Source of the DNA: UBA6136 sp044237765
GTDB taxonomy: Bacteria; Pseudomonadota; Gammaproteobacteria; Methylococcales; Methylococcaceae
DNA: 64,000 bases
Assembly (NCBI GenBank): GCA_044237765.1
Contig: JBIIEQ010000002.1
Span: forward strand, 1 to 64,000
Reading direction: 5' to 3'
Below the pieces are notes generated by a model. It was not told where the DNA came from, did no database searches, and was given only the letters and a program-made list of their open reading frames with translations. The position numbers and the translations under genes were made by a program. Positions 43,335-51,913 of the stretch are shown piece by piece. Position 1 is the first letter of the stretch; every line of letters starts with the position of its first letter.

Positions 43335-44783
43335 CTAGCCGCGAAGTCGATCCGACTGCGCCTGCACATAGAGACAGACATATTGGCGTGCGCTGATTTC
43401 CCAGGAAAAATCCTTTTCCATGCCCGCTTTCTGGATCTTTCGCCAGGTTGCGGGTTTGGCGTAGAGGGAGAGAGCGCGCTCGACCGCTTCGAAGAAGGCA
43501 TCGGGCGTGGCCTCGTCAAACACGATGCCCGTCGCCGTTCCGGCCTTGAGTGTCTCCGGAGTGGCATCCACCACGGTATCCGCCAGCCCGCCCGCGCGCC
43601 GCACCAGCGGAATAGCCCCATAGCGCTGGCTGTATAGCTGGTTGAGCCCGCAGGGTTCGAAGCGCGACGGCATCACAAAGAGGTCAGTTCCGGCTTCCAC
43701 CAGTCGCGCTCCGGCTTCGTCGTAACCCAGGCGGATGGCGAATCGATCAGGAAACAGTTTTCCCCAGTGCTGCAGGGATTGCTCGAAGCGAGTGTCGCCA
43801 CTGCCGATCATGGCAATCTGCAAAGGCAAGGACATGAGTCGGGGCATGATATCGAGCAACAGATCAGTGCCTTTTTGCTCGACCAGTCGGCCCACCCAGG
43901 CAAGCAGGGGAAGATCAGGATTGACCGGCAGACCGAAGTTTTTCTGCAGCTCGGCTTTCAGGTCCTTGCGCTTCTTGAGCGACTTGATGTCGAAGTGGAT
44001 GGGCAGGTAGGGGTCCTGGGCCGGATTCCAGGCTTCCATGTCGATGCCGTTGAGGATGCCGCTCAGACGATCCCGGCGATGACTCAGAAGACCTTCCAGT
44101 CCGCAGCCGAATTCCTGCCCCTGGATTTCTTGGGCATAGGTTGGGCTGACCGTGCTGATGCGGTCAGAAAAGACCAAGCCCCCCTTGATGAAGCTGAGTT
44201 GGTCGTAGAACTCCAGCGCGGTCGGTGACCAGAAGCGGCCAGGTAGCCTCAGGCGGACAAAAGTCTCATGCCGAAACACGCCCTGATAGGCGAGGTTATG
44301 AATGGTGAACACCGTGGCGGGGCGTTGCGGTTCGTCATTGAGCAGTGCCGGAATCAGGCCGGTTTGCCAGTCATTGCAGTGCACCACGTCGGGTTTCCAC
44401 TCCAGGCCCAGACGATTCATCGCTAGGTCGACCGCGACGTGGCACAGCAGGGAAAAGCGCTCGGCATTGTCTGGCCAGGGTTTACCGTCAGGCCCCAAAT
44501 AGGGATTGCCTGTCCTGCCAAAGTAGGCCTCGTCAATGAGGCCATAGACCGGCACCTCGGAGCCCGGCAGCTTGCCGGACAGCAGGCTGGGGCTCTTGCT
44601 GGTGCCGGGCAGCCGAAGTGGCGTGAAATCCCCGACGGCAATGGCGGAAGCGTAGCCCGGGATGAGGATGCGGACATCATGGCCCAGGGCTTTGAGAGCA
44701 ATCGGCAGGCTGCCGGACACATCAGCCAGGCCGCCGGTCTTGATCAGCGGAAAGGCTTCGCTGGTGACAAATAGAATCTTCAT
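43335..44783 (-). CDS. glgA: Glycogen synthase
   Basis: GT5 enzyme that extends alpha-1,4-glucan from ADP-glucose. 482 residues; the N-terminal KTGGLADVSGSLP carries the ADP-glucose-binding Lys, and the C-terminal half has SRFEPCGLNQLYSQRYGAIPLVRRAGGLADTV. 19 bases after glgB, so the two are co-transcribed. Confidence 0.96.
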   Translation of the reverse strand: MKILFVTSEAFPLIKTGGLADVSGSLPIALKALGHDVRILIPGYASAIAVGDFTPLRLPGTSKSPSLLSGKLPGSEVPVYGLIDEAYFGRTGNPYLGPDGKPWPDNAERFSLLCHVAVDLAMNRLGLEWKPDVVHCNDWQTGLIPALLNDEPQRPATVFTIHNLAYQGVFRHETFVRLRLPGRFWSPTALEFYDQLSFIKGGLVFSDRISTVSPTYAQEIQGQEFGCGLEGLLSHRRDRLSGILNGIDMEAWNPAQDPYLPIHFDIKSLKKRKDLKAELQKNFGLPVNPDLPLLAWVGRLVEQKGTDLLLDIMPRLMSLPLQIAMIGSGDTRFEQSLQHWGKLFPDRFAIRLGYDEAGARLVEAGTDLFVMPSRFEPCGLNQLYSQRYGAIPLVRRAGGLADTVVDATPETLKAGTATGIVFDEATPDAFFEAVERALSLYAKPATWRKIQKAGMEKDFSWEISARQYVCLYVQAQSDRLRG

Positions 44784-44802
44784 TCAGTCAGTGGCCGGCG
44801 GG

Positions 44803-47007
44803 TTACTGTTTGGCAAGCACGATGCCACCAAGCGGCGGGATCGTCAGATTGATCGAGTAGGGTCGGCCCATCCAGCCCTTGGGTTCGGCCTTGATCGGCG
44901 TATTGCCGACGTTGCCGCCCCCGTAGTACGTCGAGTCGGAATTGAAGATTTCCCGGTAGGTGCCGGATTCCGGTACGCCGATGCGGTAGTTGTGCCGTGG
45001 CACCGGGGTGAAGTTGAAGATCACCACCACAAATTCATCGCCCGAACGGCGCAGGTAACTCAGCACGGATTGCGAGGCATCATGGCAGTCTATCCACTCG
45101 AAGCCTTCATGGCTGAAGTCGCCCCGATGCAGGGCAGGGATCTCGGCGTAGAGTCGGTTCAGGTCGCCGAGGGCCTTGGAAACTCCCTGATGAAGCGGAT
45201 AGTCGAGCACATACCAGTCGAGTTCCTTGTTCGCATTCCATTCCGTGCCCTGGCCGAATTCACAGCCCATGAACAAGAGCTTTTTGCCCGGGTAGGTCAG
45301 CATGTAGGTGTAGAGCAGCCGCAGATTGGCGAAGCGTTGCCAGTCATCTCCAGGCATGCGTGCCAACAGGGATCCTTTGCCATGCACGACCTCATCGTGC
45401 GAGAAGGGCAGGATGAAATTCTCGGTAAAGGCATAGAGCAGGCCGAAGGTCAGCTGATCATGGTGGTAATGACGATGGATCGGATCCTTGTTGAAGTATT
45501 CCAGCGTGTCATGCATCCAGCCCATGTTCCACTTCATCGAGAAGCCAAGGCCCCCGGTCCAGGTGGGGCGGGTGACCTGGGGCCAGGCGGTTGACTCTTC
45601 GGCCATGACCAGCGTGCCGGGGCATTGCTGATGGGTGACGGTGTTCAGCTCGCGCAGGAAGGCGATGGCTTCAAGATTTTCGTTGCCGCCGTACTTGTTG
45701 GGAATCCAGTCGCCCGCCTCGCGTGAGTAGTCCAGGTAAAGCATGGACGCCACGGCATCGACCCGCAAACCGTCCAGGTGGAATTCTTCCAGCCAGTAAA
45801 GGGCGCTGCCAATCAGGAAGTTGCGAACTTCATTGCGGCCATAGTTGTAGATCAACGTACCCCAGTCGCGATGCTCGCCGAGGCGGGGATCTTCGTGCTC
45901 ATAGAGGGGGGTGCCGTCAAACCAGGCGAGGCCGTGCGCATCCTTGGGGAAATGGGCGGGCACCCAGTCCAGAATGATGCCAATCCCGTGCTGATGGCAG
46001 TAGTCGACAAACCAGCGGAAATCATCCGGCGATCCGAAACGGCTGGTGGGCGCGAAATAGCCCGTAGTCTGATAACCCCATGAACCATCGAAGGGATGTT
46101 CGGTGATCGGAAGCAACTCGATATGCGTGAAACCCAGTGGCTTGACATATTCCACCAGCATCTCGGCCAGCACTCGGTAATTCAGGAATTGGCCCTGTTT
46201 GTCGAGGCGCCACGAACCCAGGTGAACTTCGTAGACGGACATCGGCTCATGGAGCCACTCTCGGCTGGATCGGTATTTCAGCCATTCCGCATCACCCCAC
46301 TTGTAGCGATCATGGTCAACCACGATGGAGGCCGTGCCCGGGCGCAGTTCAAAACGCTGGCCATAGGGATCGGTCTTCAGCAGGAGAGTGTTCTGCAGGC
46401 GGTTGCGAATTTCGAACTTGTACAGGCACCCGGCTTGCAGTCCCGGTATGAAGAGTTCCCATACGCCGCTGCCTCCGCGTGAACGCATACCATGGGTTCG
46501 ACCATCCCATGCGTTGAAGTCGCCGACCACGCTGACGCGTTCAGCATTGGGCGCCCAAGTTGAAAACAGTACCCCCTCAATTCCATCCACGGTATGCAAA
46601 TGCGCGCCAAGAACACGGTAGATGTGCTGATGCTTGCTTTCACCGAAAAGGTAAAGGTCAAAGTCGGGCAGTTGCGGAGAGAACGTATAGGGATCTACGT
46701 GATGGCCGGTTCGTCCGGACTTGTCCTGCCAATAGATCGCGTAGTGCTGGGGAATGTCGTTCCCGTGCTCGATGCGGCACTCAAACAGGTCGGTGCCGGG
46801 AATCCGCTGCATTTGCGGACCCTCGTCGATTCTGGCTGATTCGGCGTGGGGCAGTAAGGCTCGGAAGATCTCGATGCCATCCGTGGGATGCCGCCCGAGC
46901 ACGGCGAAGGGGTCATGGTGACGGGCTTCCAGCAAGCGCCGGAGTTCCGGGTTCAGGCCTTCCCCGATCTTGCTGCCGGGTACATGTTGCGTGTCGTTCG
47001 AGTTCAC
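44803..47007 (-). CDS. glgB: 1,4-alpha-glucan branching enzyme
   Basis: GH13 enzyme creating alpha-1,6 branches in glycogen. About 734 residues: N-terminal CBM48 domains, then the catalytic barrel with WVPAHFPKDAHGLAWFDGT, GLRVDAVASMLYLDYSR (nucleophile Asp), MAEESTAWP (acid Glu) and LPFSHDEVVHGKGSL. The frame is open much further upstream, but I start at the GTG at 47007 (MNSNDTQHV): the upstream extension overlaps the divergent glgC leader, has no GH13 character, and AGAGG lies upstream of this GTG. Confidence 0.93.
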   Translation of the reverse strand: MNSNDTQHVPGSKIGEGLNPELRRLLEARHHDPFAVLGRHPTDGIEIFRALLPHAESARIDEGPQMQRIPGTDLFECRIEHGNDIPQHYAIYWQDKSGRTGHHVDPYTFSPQLPDFDLYLFGESKHQHIYRVLGAHLHTVDGIEGVLFSTWAPNAERVSVVGDFNAWDGRTHGMRSRGGSGVWELFIPGLQAGCLYKFEIRNRLQNTLLLKTDPYGQRFELRPGTASIVVDHDRYKWGDAEWLKYRSSREWLHEPMSVYEVHLGSWRLDKQGQFLNYRVLAEMLVEYVKPLGFTHIELLPITEHPFDGSWGYQTTGYFAPTSRFGSPDDFRWFVDYCHQHGIGIILDWVPAHFPKDAHGLAWFDGTPLYEHEDPRLGEHRDWGTLIYNYGRNEVRNFLIGSALYWLEEFHLDGLRVDAVASMLYLDYSREAGDWIPNKYGGNENLEAIAFLRELNTVTHQQCPGTLVMAEESTAWPQVTRPTWTGGLGFSMKWNMGWMHDTLEYFNKDPIHRHYHHDQLTFGLLYAFTENFILPFSHDEVVHGKGSLLARMPGDDWQRFANLRLLYTYMLTYPGKKLLFMGCEFGQGTEWNANKELDWYVLDYPLHQGVSKALGDLNRLYAEIPALHRGDFSHEGFEWIDCHDASQSVLSYLRRSGDEFVVVIFNFTPVPRHNYRIGVPESGTYREIFNSDSTYYGGGNVGNTPIKAEPKGWMGRPYSINLTIPPLGGIVLAKQ

Positions 47008-47122
47008 TTTGACAGGCCTCTGGTAGTAGAATGTCAACGCTGCGGACGCCCAAAATCGAGGCCAAATCTTAACAAATCTCCGCCGCCATTGCCCGCGATG
47101 CACCACACCCGGAGAGAACGTC

Positions 47123-48394
47123 ATGCCAGAGTCCATGCACAAGACCCGATTTGTCAGCCGGCTCACCCGGCAGACCCTGGCGCTGGTTCTGGCCGGGGGA
47201 CGGGGTAGCCGTCTGCATTCGCTGACCGAATGGCGCGCCAAGCCGGCGGTGCCGTTTGGCGGCAAGTTCCGCATCATCGATTTCCCGCTTTCCAACTGCC
47301 TCAATTCCGGCATTCGACAGATCGGTGTCTTGACCCAGTACAAGGCCGACTCGCTGATTCGTCATATCCAGCAGGGCTGGGGGTTTCTTCGTGGTGAGCT
47401 GGGTGAATTCGTTGATGTCATGCCGGCCCAGCAGCGGATGCAGGAGCGCTGGTACGCCGGGACCGCCGACGCGGTCTATCAGAATCTGGATATCCTCAGG
47501 CAGCGCGACCCAGAATACATCGTTGTCCTGGCGGGCGATCACGTCTACAAAATGGACTACGGCCTGATGCTGGCCTACCACGTAGAGCGGGAGGCAGACC
47601 TCACCATTGGCTGCATCGAAGTTCCCCTGGACGAGGCGAAGGGTTTCGGGGTCATGCATGTCGACGATGCCAAGCGGGTGATCGATTTTGTCGAGAAGCC
47701 GTCCGAACCGCCCCCCATGCCCAACCGTCCGGATCATGCCTTGGCGTCCATGGGCATCTACATCTTCAGCACGGCCTTCCTGTTCGAGCAGTTGATCAAG
47801 GATGCCGATAATTCTTCATCCAGTCATGACTTTGGTCATGACATCATTCCGAGTGTCATCAACAATAGCCGGGTGTTTGCCTACCCCTTCCGGGATGCTC
47901 AAAGTGGCGTCCAGGCCTACTGGCGGGATGTTGGAACGGTGGACTCCTACTGGGCGGCCAACATGGAGTTGATTGGCGTAGATCCCGAGTTGAACCTTTA
48001 CGATAGGGAATGGCCCATCTGGACCTACCAAGCGCAAACGCCGCCGGCCAAATTCATTTTCGATGACGATGACCGCCGCGGTATGGCGGTGGATTCCATG
48101 GTTTCAGGCGGCTGCATCATTTCGGGGTCCGAAGTCTGCAGTTCATTGCTCTTCAGTAATGTTCGCGTGAACTCCTATTCCAGCGTCAAGGACTCGGTAG
48201 TGCTGCCAGAGGTGAATATCGGGCGACATTGCCGGATTACCAAGGCGGTGATTGACCGTGGATGCCACATTCCGCCCAACACGGTCGTCGGTGAGAATCT
48301 TGAGGAAGATCGCAAACGGTTCCATGTCAGTCCCGGCGGGGTCGTTCTCGTGACTCCCGACGATTTGGGTCAACGCCTTCACTTCGCACGGTAA
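47123..48394 (+). CDS. glgC: Glucose-1-phosphate adenylyltransferase
   Basis: Makes ADP-glucose, the committed and allosterically controlled step of glycogen synthesis. 423 residues: ALVLAGGRGSRLHSLTEWRAKPAVPFGGKFRIIDFPLSNCLNSG (nucleotide and activator sites), YAGTADAVYQN, IVEKP-type VIDFVEKPSEPP, and a C-terminal beta-helix (VSGGCIISGSEV, SVVLPEVNIGRHCRI). GGAGAG precedes the ATG. Divergent from glgB with a short shared control region. Confidence 0.96.
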   Translation: MPESMHKTRFVSRLTRQTLALVLAGGRGSRLHSLTEWRAKPAVPFGGKFRIIDFPLSNCLNSGIRQIGVLTQYKADSLIRHIQQGWGFLRGELGEFVDVMPAQQRMQERWYAGTADAVYQNLDILRQRDPEYIVVLAGDHVYKMDYGLMLAYHVEREADLTIGCIEVPLDEAKGFGVMHVDDAKRVIDFVEKPSEPPPMPNRPDHALASMGIYIFSTAFLFEQLIKDADNSSSSHDFGHDIIPSVINNSRVFAYPFRDAQSGVQAYWRDVGTVDSYWAANMELIGVDPELNLYDREWPIWTYQAQTPPAKFIFDDDDRRGMAVDSMVSGGCIISGSEVCSSLLFSNVRVNSYSSVKDSVVLPEVNIGRHCRITKAVIDRGCHIPPNTVVGENLEEDRKRFHVSPGGVVLVTPDDLGQRLHFAR

Positions 48395-48596
48395 ACACAC
48401 GGCTAAGGAGTGGGGGGCTCGGCCAGAGTGGCTTTCCCCGCTACCGGTTGCGGTTTATGCCGACACCGGTATCGGCTCATCTCCGGATAAGATGTACACT
48501 TGAAATGATGTTCTTGCCATGAGCAGCTTTGACTTTTTTTGATTGCTCCCCTGGGTTGGGCGCAATCTTCACACCATTCGCGGAGAGTCCGGCGTG

Positions 48597-50084
48597 ATGC
48601 AGGCGCACAGCATTCTTGATCGTCGTCGCGCAGGTATCCTGCTGCACATTACCTCGCTGCCCGGGGGTTATGGCAACGGCGATCTCGGGCAGGATGCCTA
48701 TCGATTCGTCGACTTCCTGGTGAACTGCGGAATCAGTGTCTGGCAGACCCTGCCAGTCAATCCCACACATGCCGACGGTTCACCTTACCAGTGCCTATCG
48801 GCTCATGCCGGAAATCCGCTGATGATCAACCTTGACTGGCTGGTCGAGCGCGGCTGGCTGGACCAACAGACCAGGGATCGTTGCGAAGGGACACCCCTCG
48901 AATACCGTAGCCAGTGTCTGGGTTTCGCTTTCGATGGTTTCACCCAATCCGATGCGGTCAATTCAACTGAATACCAGGATTTCATTCGGCAGCATCAAGG
49001 CTGGCTGGAGAGCTTCTCCCTGTTCATGGCCATACGTGGAGACCTTGCCGGCACGGGGTGGCAGGATTGGCCCATCGATCTGCGTGATCGCCGAGCTTCG
49101 GCCCTCAAGGCAGCCAAAAAGAGGCTGGCCCGTCGCATCGGGCAGGTGAACTTTGAGCAGTTTGTGTTCTTCCAGCAATGGCACGAATTGCGGACTTACG
49201 CGAACAGTCGGGGCATCCTGCTATTTGGCGACATACCGATTTTCGTGGCCGGTGACAGCGCGGACGTCTGGGCGCGGCAGGCGGACTTTGACCTGACCGC
49301 CGAGGGCCAGCCGCGTGTGGTGGCCGGAGTTCCGCCCGATTATTTCTCCGCGACCGGGCAGCGATGGGGCAATCCACACTACCGCTGGGACCGCATGCAG
49401 GCCAACGGTTTTGAGTGGTGGCTGGATCGATTCAAGGGGCAACTGTCACTCTATGACTGGGTACGCATCGATCACTTCAGAGGGTTTGAGGCCTTCTGGG
49501 AAATTCCTGCCGAATCCGAAACGGCGATGGAGGGCCATTGGGTCAAGGCGCCGGGTGAGGCATTGCTCTCCGTGCTGTTCAATTCTGTCGAATCCGGCCG
49601 ATTGCCACTGATTGCCGAAAATCTGGGAATCATCACCCCGGAAGTCGAAGCCTTGCGGGAACATTTCGACATACCAGGTATGCTGATCTTGCAGTTTGCC
49701 TTCGATGGCGGACCGGATAATCCCTATCTGCCCCATAATCACACCCCTAATAACGTGGTGTATACCGGCACTCATGACAACGACACCACGCTGTCATGGG
49801 CTGGTGATTTGTCAGCCGAGCAACGCGCGCACGTCTACCGTTATCTCGGAAATCCCTCCGCGGCCATGCCTGATGTGCTCGTCCAGAGCGCGCTTGCCTC
49901 CGTTGCAAAACTCGCCATCCTGCCGATGCAGGATGTCCTGTCTCTGGGAAAGGGCCACCGGATGAATGCGCCGGGAACCATGGAGGGGAACTGGTGCTGG
50001 CGGTTTAATTGGGAGCAGCTCTCGGAGCGGACGGGCCCGGACCTGGCTAACGCTATCCGCCTGTACGGTCGTTATCCCCATTGA
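48597..50084 (+). CDS. malQ: 4-alpha-glucanotransferase (amylomaltase)
   Basis: GH77 disproportionating enzyme moving maltosyl units between alpha-glucans. About 495 residues: LDRRRAGILLHITSLPGGYGNGDLG at the start, WQTLPVNPTHADGSPYQCLSAHAGNP, DIPIFVAGDSADVW, VRIDHFRGFEAFWEIP (nucleophile Asp), IAENLGIITPEV (acid Glu) and YTGTHDNDTTLSW. The ATG at 48597 is preferred because GGAGAG lies about 10 bases before it; an upstream TTG (48543) would add 18 residues without family support. Completes the glycogen set. Confidence 0.94.
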   Translation: MQAHSILDRRRAGILLHITSLPGGYGNGDLGQDAYRFVDFLVNCGISVWQTLPVNPTHADGSPYQCLSAHAGNPLMINLDWLVERGWLDQQTRDRCEGTPLEYRSQCLGFAFDGFTQSDAVNSTEYQDFIRQHQGWLESFSLFMAIRGDLAGTGWQDWPIDLRDRRASALKAAKKRLARRIGQVNFEQFVFFQQWHELRTYANSRGILLFGDIPIFVAGDSADVWARQADFDLTAEGQPRVVAGVPPDYFSATGQRWGNPHYRWDRMQANGFEWWLDRFKGQLSLYDWVRIDHFRGFEAFWEIPAESETAMEGHWVKAPGEALLSVLFNSVESGRLPLIAENLGIITPEVEALREHFDIPGMLILQFAFDGGPDNPYLPHNHTPNNVVYTGTHDNDTTLSWAGDLSAEQRAHVYRYLGNPSAAMPDVLVQSALASVAKLAILPMQDVLSLGKGHRMNAPGTMEGNWCWRFNWEQLSERTGPDLANAIRLYGRYPH

Positions 50085-50173
50085 GAATGGCTCGCCCATC
50101 AGAAACCCATTCGGGTTGAAAAAGAGGAACGCGATACCGCGGGAGTCGGAAAGTTCCGGATTCAGGACAGCAA

Positions 50174-50243
50174 AAAACCTTGTTGCTTTCGGTTTTCACC
50201 GCACGCGACCCAGGGGGGGTAGGACGCATCGCAACAAGGTTTT
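50174..50243. repeat. 70-bp inverted repeat with 13-bp perfect arms and structured loop
   Basis: AAAACCTTGTTGC (50174-50186) and GCAACAAGGTTTT (50231-50243) are exact reverse complements. The 44-base interior holds a further small hairpin (CGGTTTTCACCG) and a G-run. It lies about 90 bases beyond malQ and 88 bases beyond the end of the small membrane-protein gene that reads toward it. The long loop is unusual for a plain terminator; it could be a structured RNA end or a small mobile-element remnant. Confidence 0.6.
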
Positions 50244-50250
50244 GTAGTGT

Positions 50251-50269
50251 GGCTTTGAGCCGATTTTTT
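50251..50269 (+). terminator. Possible weak Rho-independent terminator after malQ
   Basis: GGCT-TTG-AGCC followed by GA and six T. The 4-bp stem is short, so strength is doubtful; it may work together with the inverted repeat just before it. Confidence 0.35.
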
Positions 50270-50331
50270 CTTATAGTTATTATTCTATCGAGACGGGTCC
50301 CAGATCACTAAGACCTTGGGATGCCCCGCTC

Positions 50332-50511
50332 TTACTTGGCCGCTTTTGCTTTCTGCATCTGCTTTTCAACTTCCGCTTTCGATTGCTCGTAAGCGCCATT
50401 CTCCCAACCACTGTTTTCGTTTTCTCTGGCCTTTAACAGGAAAACGCCAATGATGACGGCAACGATCAGAGCACCAATATAGAGCCAAAAGCTATCTTTT
50501 TCTTGTTCCAT
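50332..50511 (-). CDS. 59-residue single-helix membrane protein
   Basis: Encodes a short acidic N-terminus (MEQEKDS), one hydrophobic helix (about residues 8-26, FWLYIGALIVAVIIGVFLL), then a charged, probably helical tail rich in Lys, Glu and Ala ending KAKAAK. A GAGG site lies 9 bases before the ATG, and a good promoter (TTGAAC-17-TAGAAT) is upstream on the same strand. I do not recognise a family. The combination of promoter, ribosome-binding site and coherent protein makes it very probably a real gene. Confidence 0.7.
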   Translation of the reverse strand: MEQEKDSFWLYIGALIVAVIIGVFLLKARENENSGWENGAYEQSKAEVEKQMQKAKAAK

Positions 50512-50858
50512 GCTTGTTTACCTCAACAGACTTTACTGATTATTTTCCGGTTGACATCGAGAATTCGTTGACCAACCGCCTTTTAAGAGTAACCGAGGTT
50601 ACCGATCGTGACCGGAAGGGGGCCGGGGCGCCCTGTCCTGAATCGCGGGGACCATTCTATGTGGGTTAACAATCATGTTCAAGTATCTTCCTTGACTTTT
50701 TTTACCTATCGACAGGTTTTGTTTTGAAGGGGTCGTGTCGTTGACTTGAGTTGGTCTTGGCCCGTAATCGCCCCCATCGCCATGGCGGCCGGCGCCAGCG
50801 TGGGGCTGTTGGTCTGGTTGTGGGGTTCATGTCGGACTAGCATCCAAAGCTTGTTGCT
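50512..50858. other. Gene-poor stretch between the small membrane-protein gene and the ppk2 pseudogene
   Basis: About 350 bases. It holds the minus-strand promoter described separately. On the plus strand, around 50740-50875, a short frame from a TTG reads through a hydrophobic, Trp-rich stretch (WPVIAPIAMAAGASVGLLVWLWG) and stops after about 45 residues; it could be a tiny membrane protein or debris of a larger gene. I see nothing else. Confidence 0.4.
50654..50682 (-). promoter_or_regulatory. Predicted sigma-70 promoter for the 59-residue membrane protein
   Basis: On the minus strand, TTGAAC (50682-50677), 17 bases, TAGAAT (50659-50654). The leader to the ATG at 50511 would be about 135 bases. 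Confidence 0.55.
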
Positions 50859-50879
50859 TTGGTCATTGCGTGGAATTTT

Positions 50880-51886
50880 ATGAACCGAGTGAAATCAGCC
50901 AGCTCAACCTCCAAGCGCGAAAGCAGCCAGGATGCAAAGCCGGTGTCAGAGGCTCCGGCAGAAGATTTGACAGAGGCGGTTTATCCCAACCCCAAGACCA
51001 CGCCGAGATTGAGTCCATCAGTCATGAGCCCACGGCAGTCATGGTGGCGAAGGCCCCCGGGGGATTGCCGGAGGACAGTGAGTCAGCTCCTTTGCCGGAG
51101 GGCTTCCCTATTCCGCACGAATGTGACGCAGGGAGTACGAGCGGCAAAAAAGGAGCTTCAGGTTGAACTGCTTAAAGTGCAAAGCTGGGTTAAGGAGACG
51201 GGGCAACGCGTGATCGTCCTTTTCGAAGGACGGGACGCGGCGGGCAAGGGCGGGACATCAAGCGTTTCATGGAGCTCTCAATCCCCGGGGTGCCCGTGTG
51301 GTGGCCCTGGAAAAACCCACTCGAGGTCGAGCGCGGGCAGTGGTATTTCCAACGATATGTCGAGCATTTCCCGACGGCGGGCGAGATCGTCTTTTTCGAC
51401 CGCTCCTGGTACAACCGTGCGGGTGTCTAACCGGTCATGGGTTTCTGCAAGCCGCTGGAATATCTGGAGTTCTTGCGTCAGGCACCGGCCATGGAGCGCA
51501 TGCTGGTCAACAGCGGCATCCTGCTGTTCAAGTATTGATTCTCTGTTAGTCGCGAAGAGCAGCTGCGTCGGTTTGTGGCCCGTCGTGACGACCCGCTCAA
51601 ATACTGGAAGCTCAGCCCCATCGATATCAAGTCACTGGATCGCTGGGACGATTACACGGAGGCGAAAAAAGCGATGTTCTTCCACACCGACACCGCCGAT
51701 GCGCCCTGGACGGTTATCAAGTCGGATTACAAAAAGCGGGCGCGTATCAACTGCATGCGGCACTTCCCGCATGCGCTGCCCTATCCGGACAAGAATCCCA
51801 AGGTGGCCAGTCAGCCGGATTACCAGCTGGTCGGGCCGGCGTCGCGTGTGATTGATGCGGGTGAGCGGATAATCGATCAGCTCTGA
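50880..51886 (+). pseudogene. ppk2: Polyphosphate kinase 2 (PPK2) pseudogene
   Basis: Pieces of a PPK2 are recognisable in order but in three frames: LQVELLKVQSWVKETGQR and the Walker A GRDAAGKGGT (51153-51255), IKRFMEL (from 51257), NPRGARVVALEKPT (from 51280), then VERGQWYFQRYVEHFPTAGE, the Walker B/lid FFDRSWYNRAGV and the C-terminal half to 51886. At least six frame changes are needed, plus in-frame stops TAA at 51428 and TGA at 51536 (the latter replaces the Trp of KYWFSVS). An earlier TGA at 51124 also interrupts the N-terminal part. PPK2 normally makes or uses polyphosphate with nucleotides; this copy cannot make the whole enzyme. The last piece (51575-51886) stays open. Confidence 0.9.
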
Positions 51887-51913
51887 TGCGGCAAGCCGCC
51901 CGATGACATCCAA

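Noticed and set aside
46900..47343. The long open frame upstream of the chosen glgB start
   Set aside because: It overlaps the start of divergent glgC, and the translated stretch has no carbohydrate-binding or GH13 character.
48395..48596. Small hairpin GCCGA/TCGGC between glgC and malQ as a terminator
   Set aside because: Five-bp stem without a following T-run; not enough to call.
51575..51886. The open C-terminal part of ppk2 as a functional short gene
   Set aside because: It lacks both Walker motifs, which lie in earlier frames, and has no independent ribosome-binding site.
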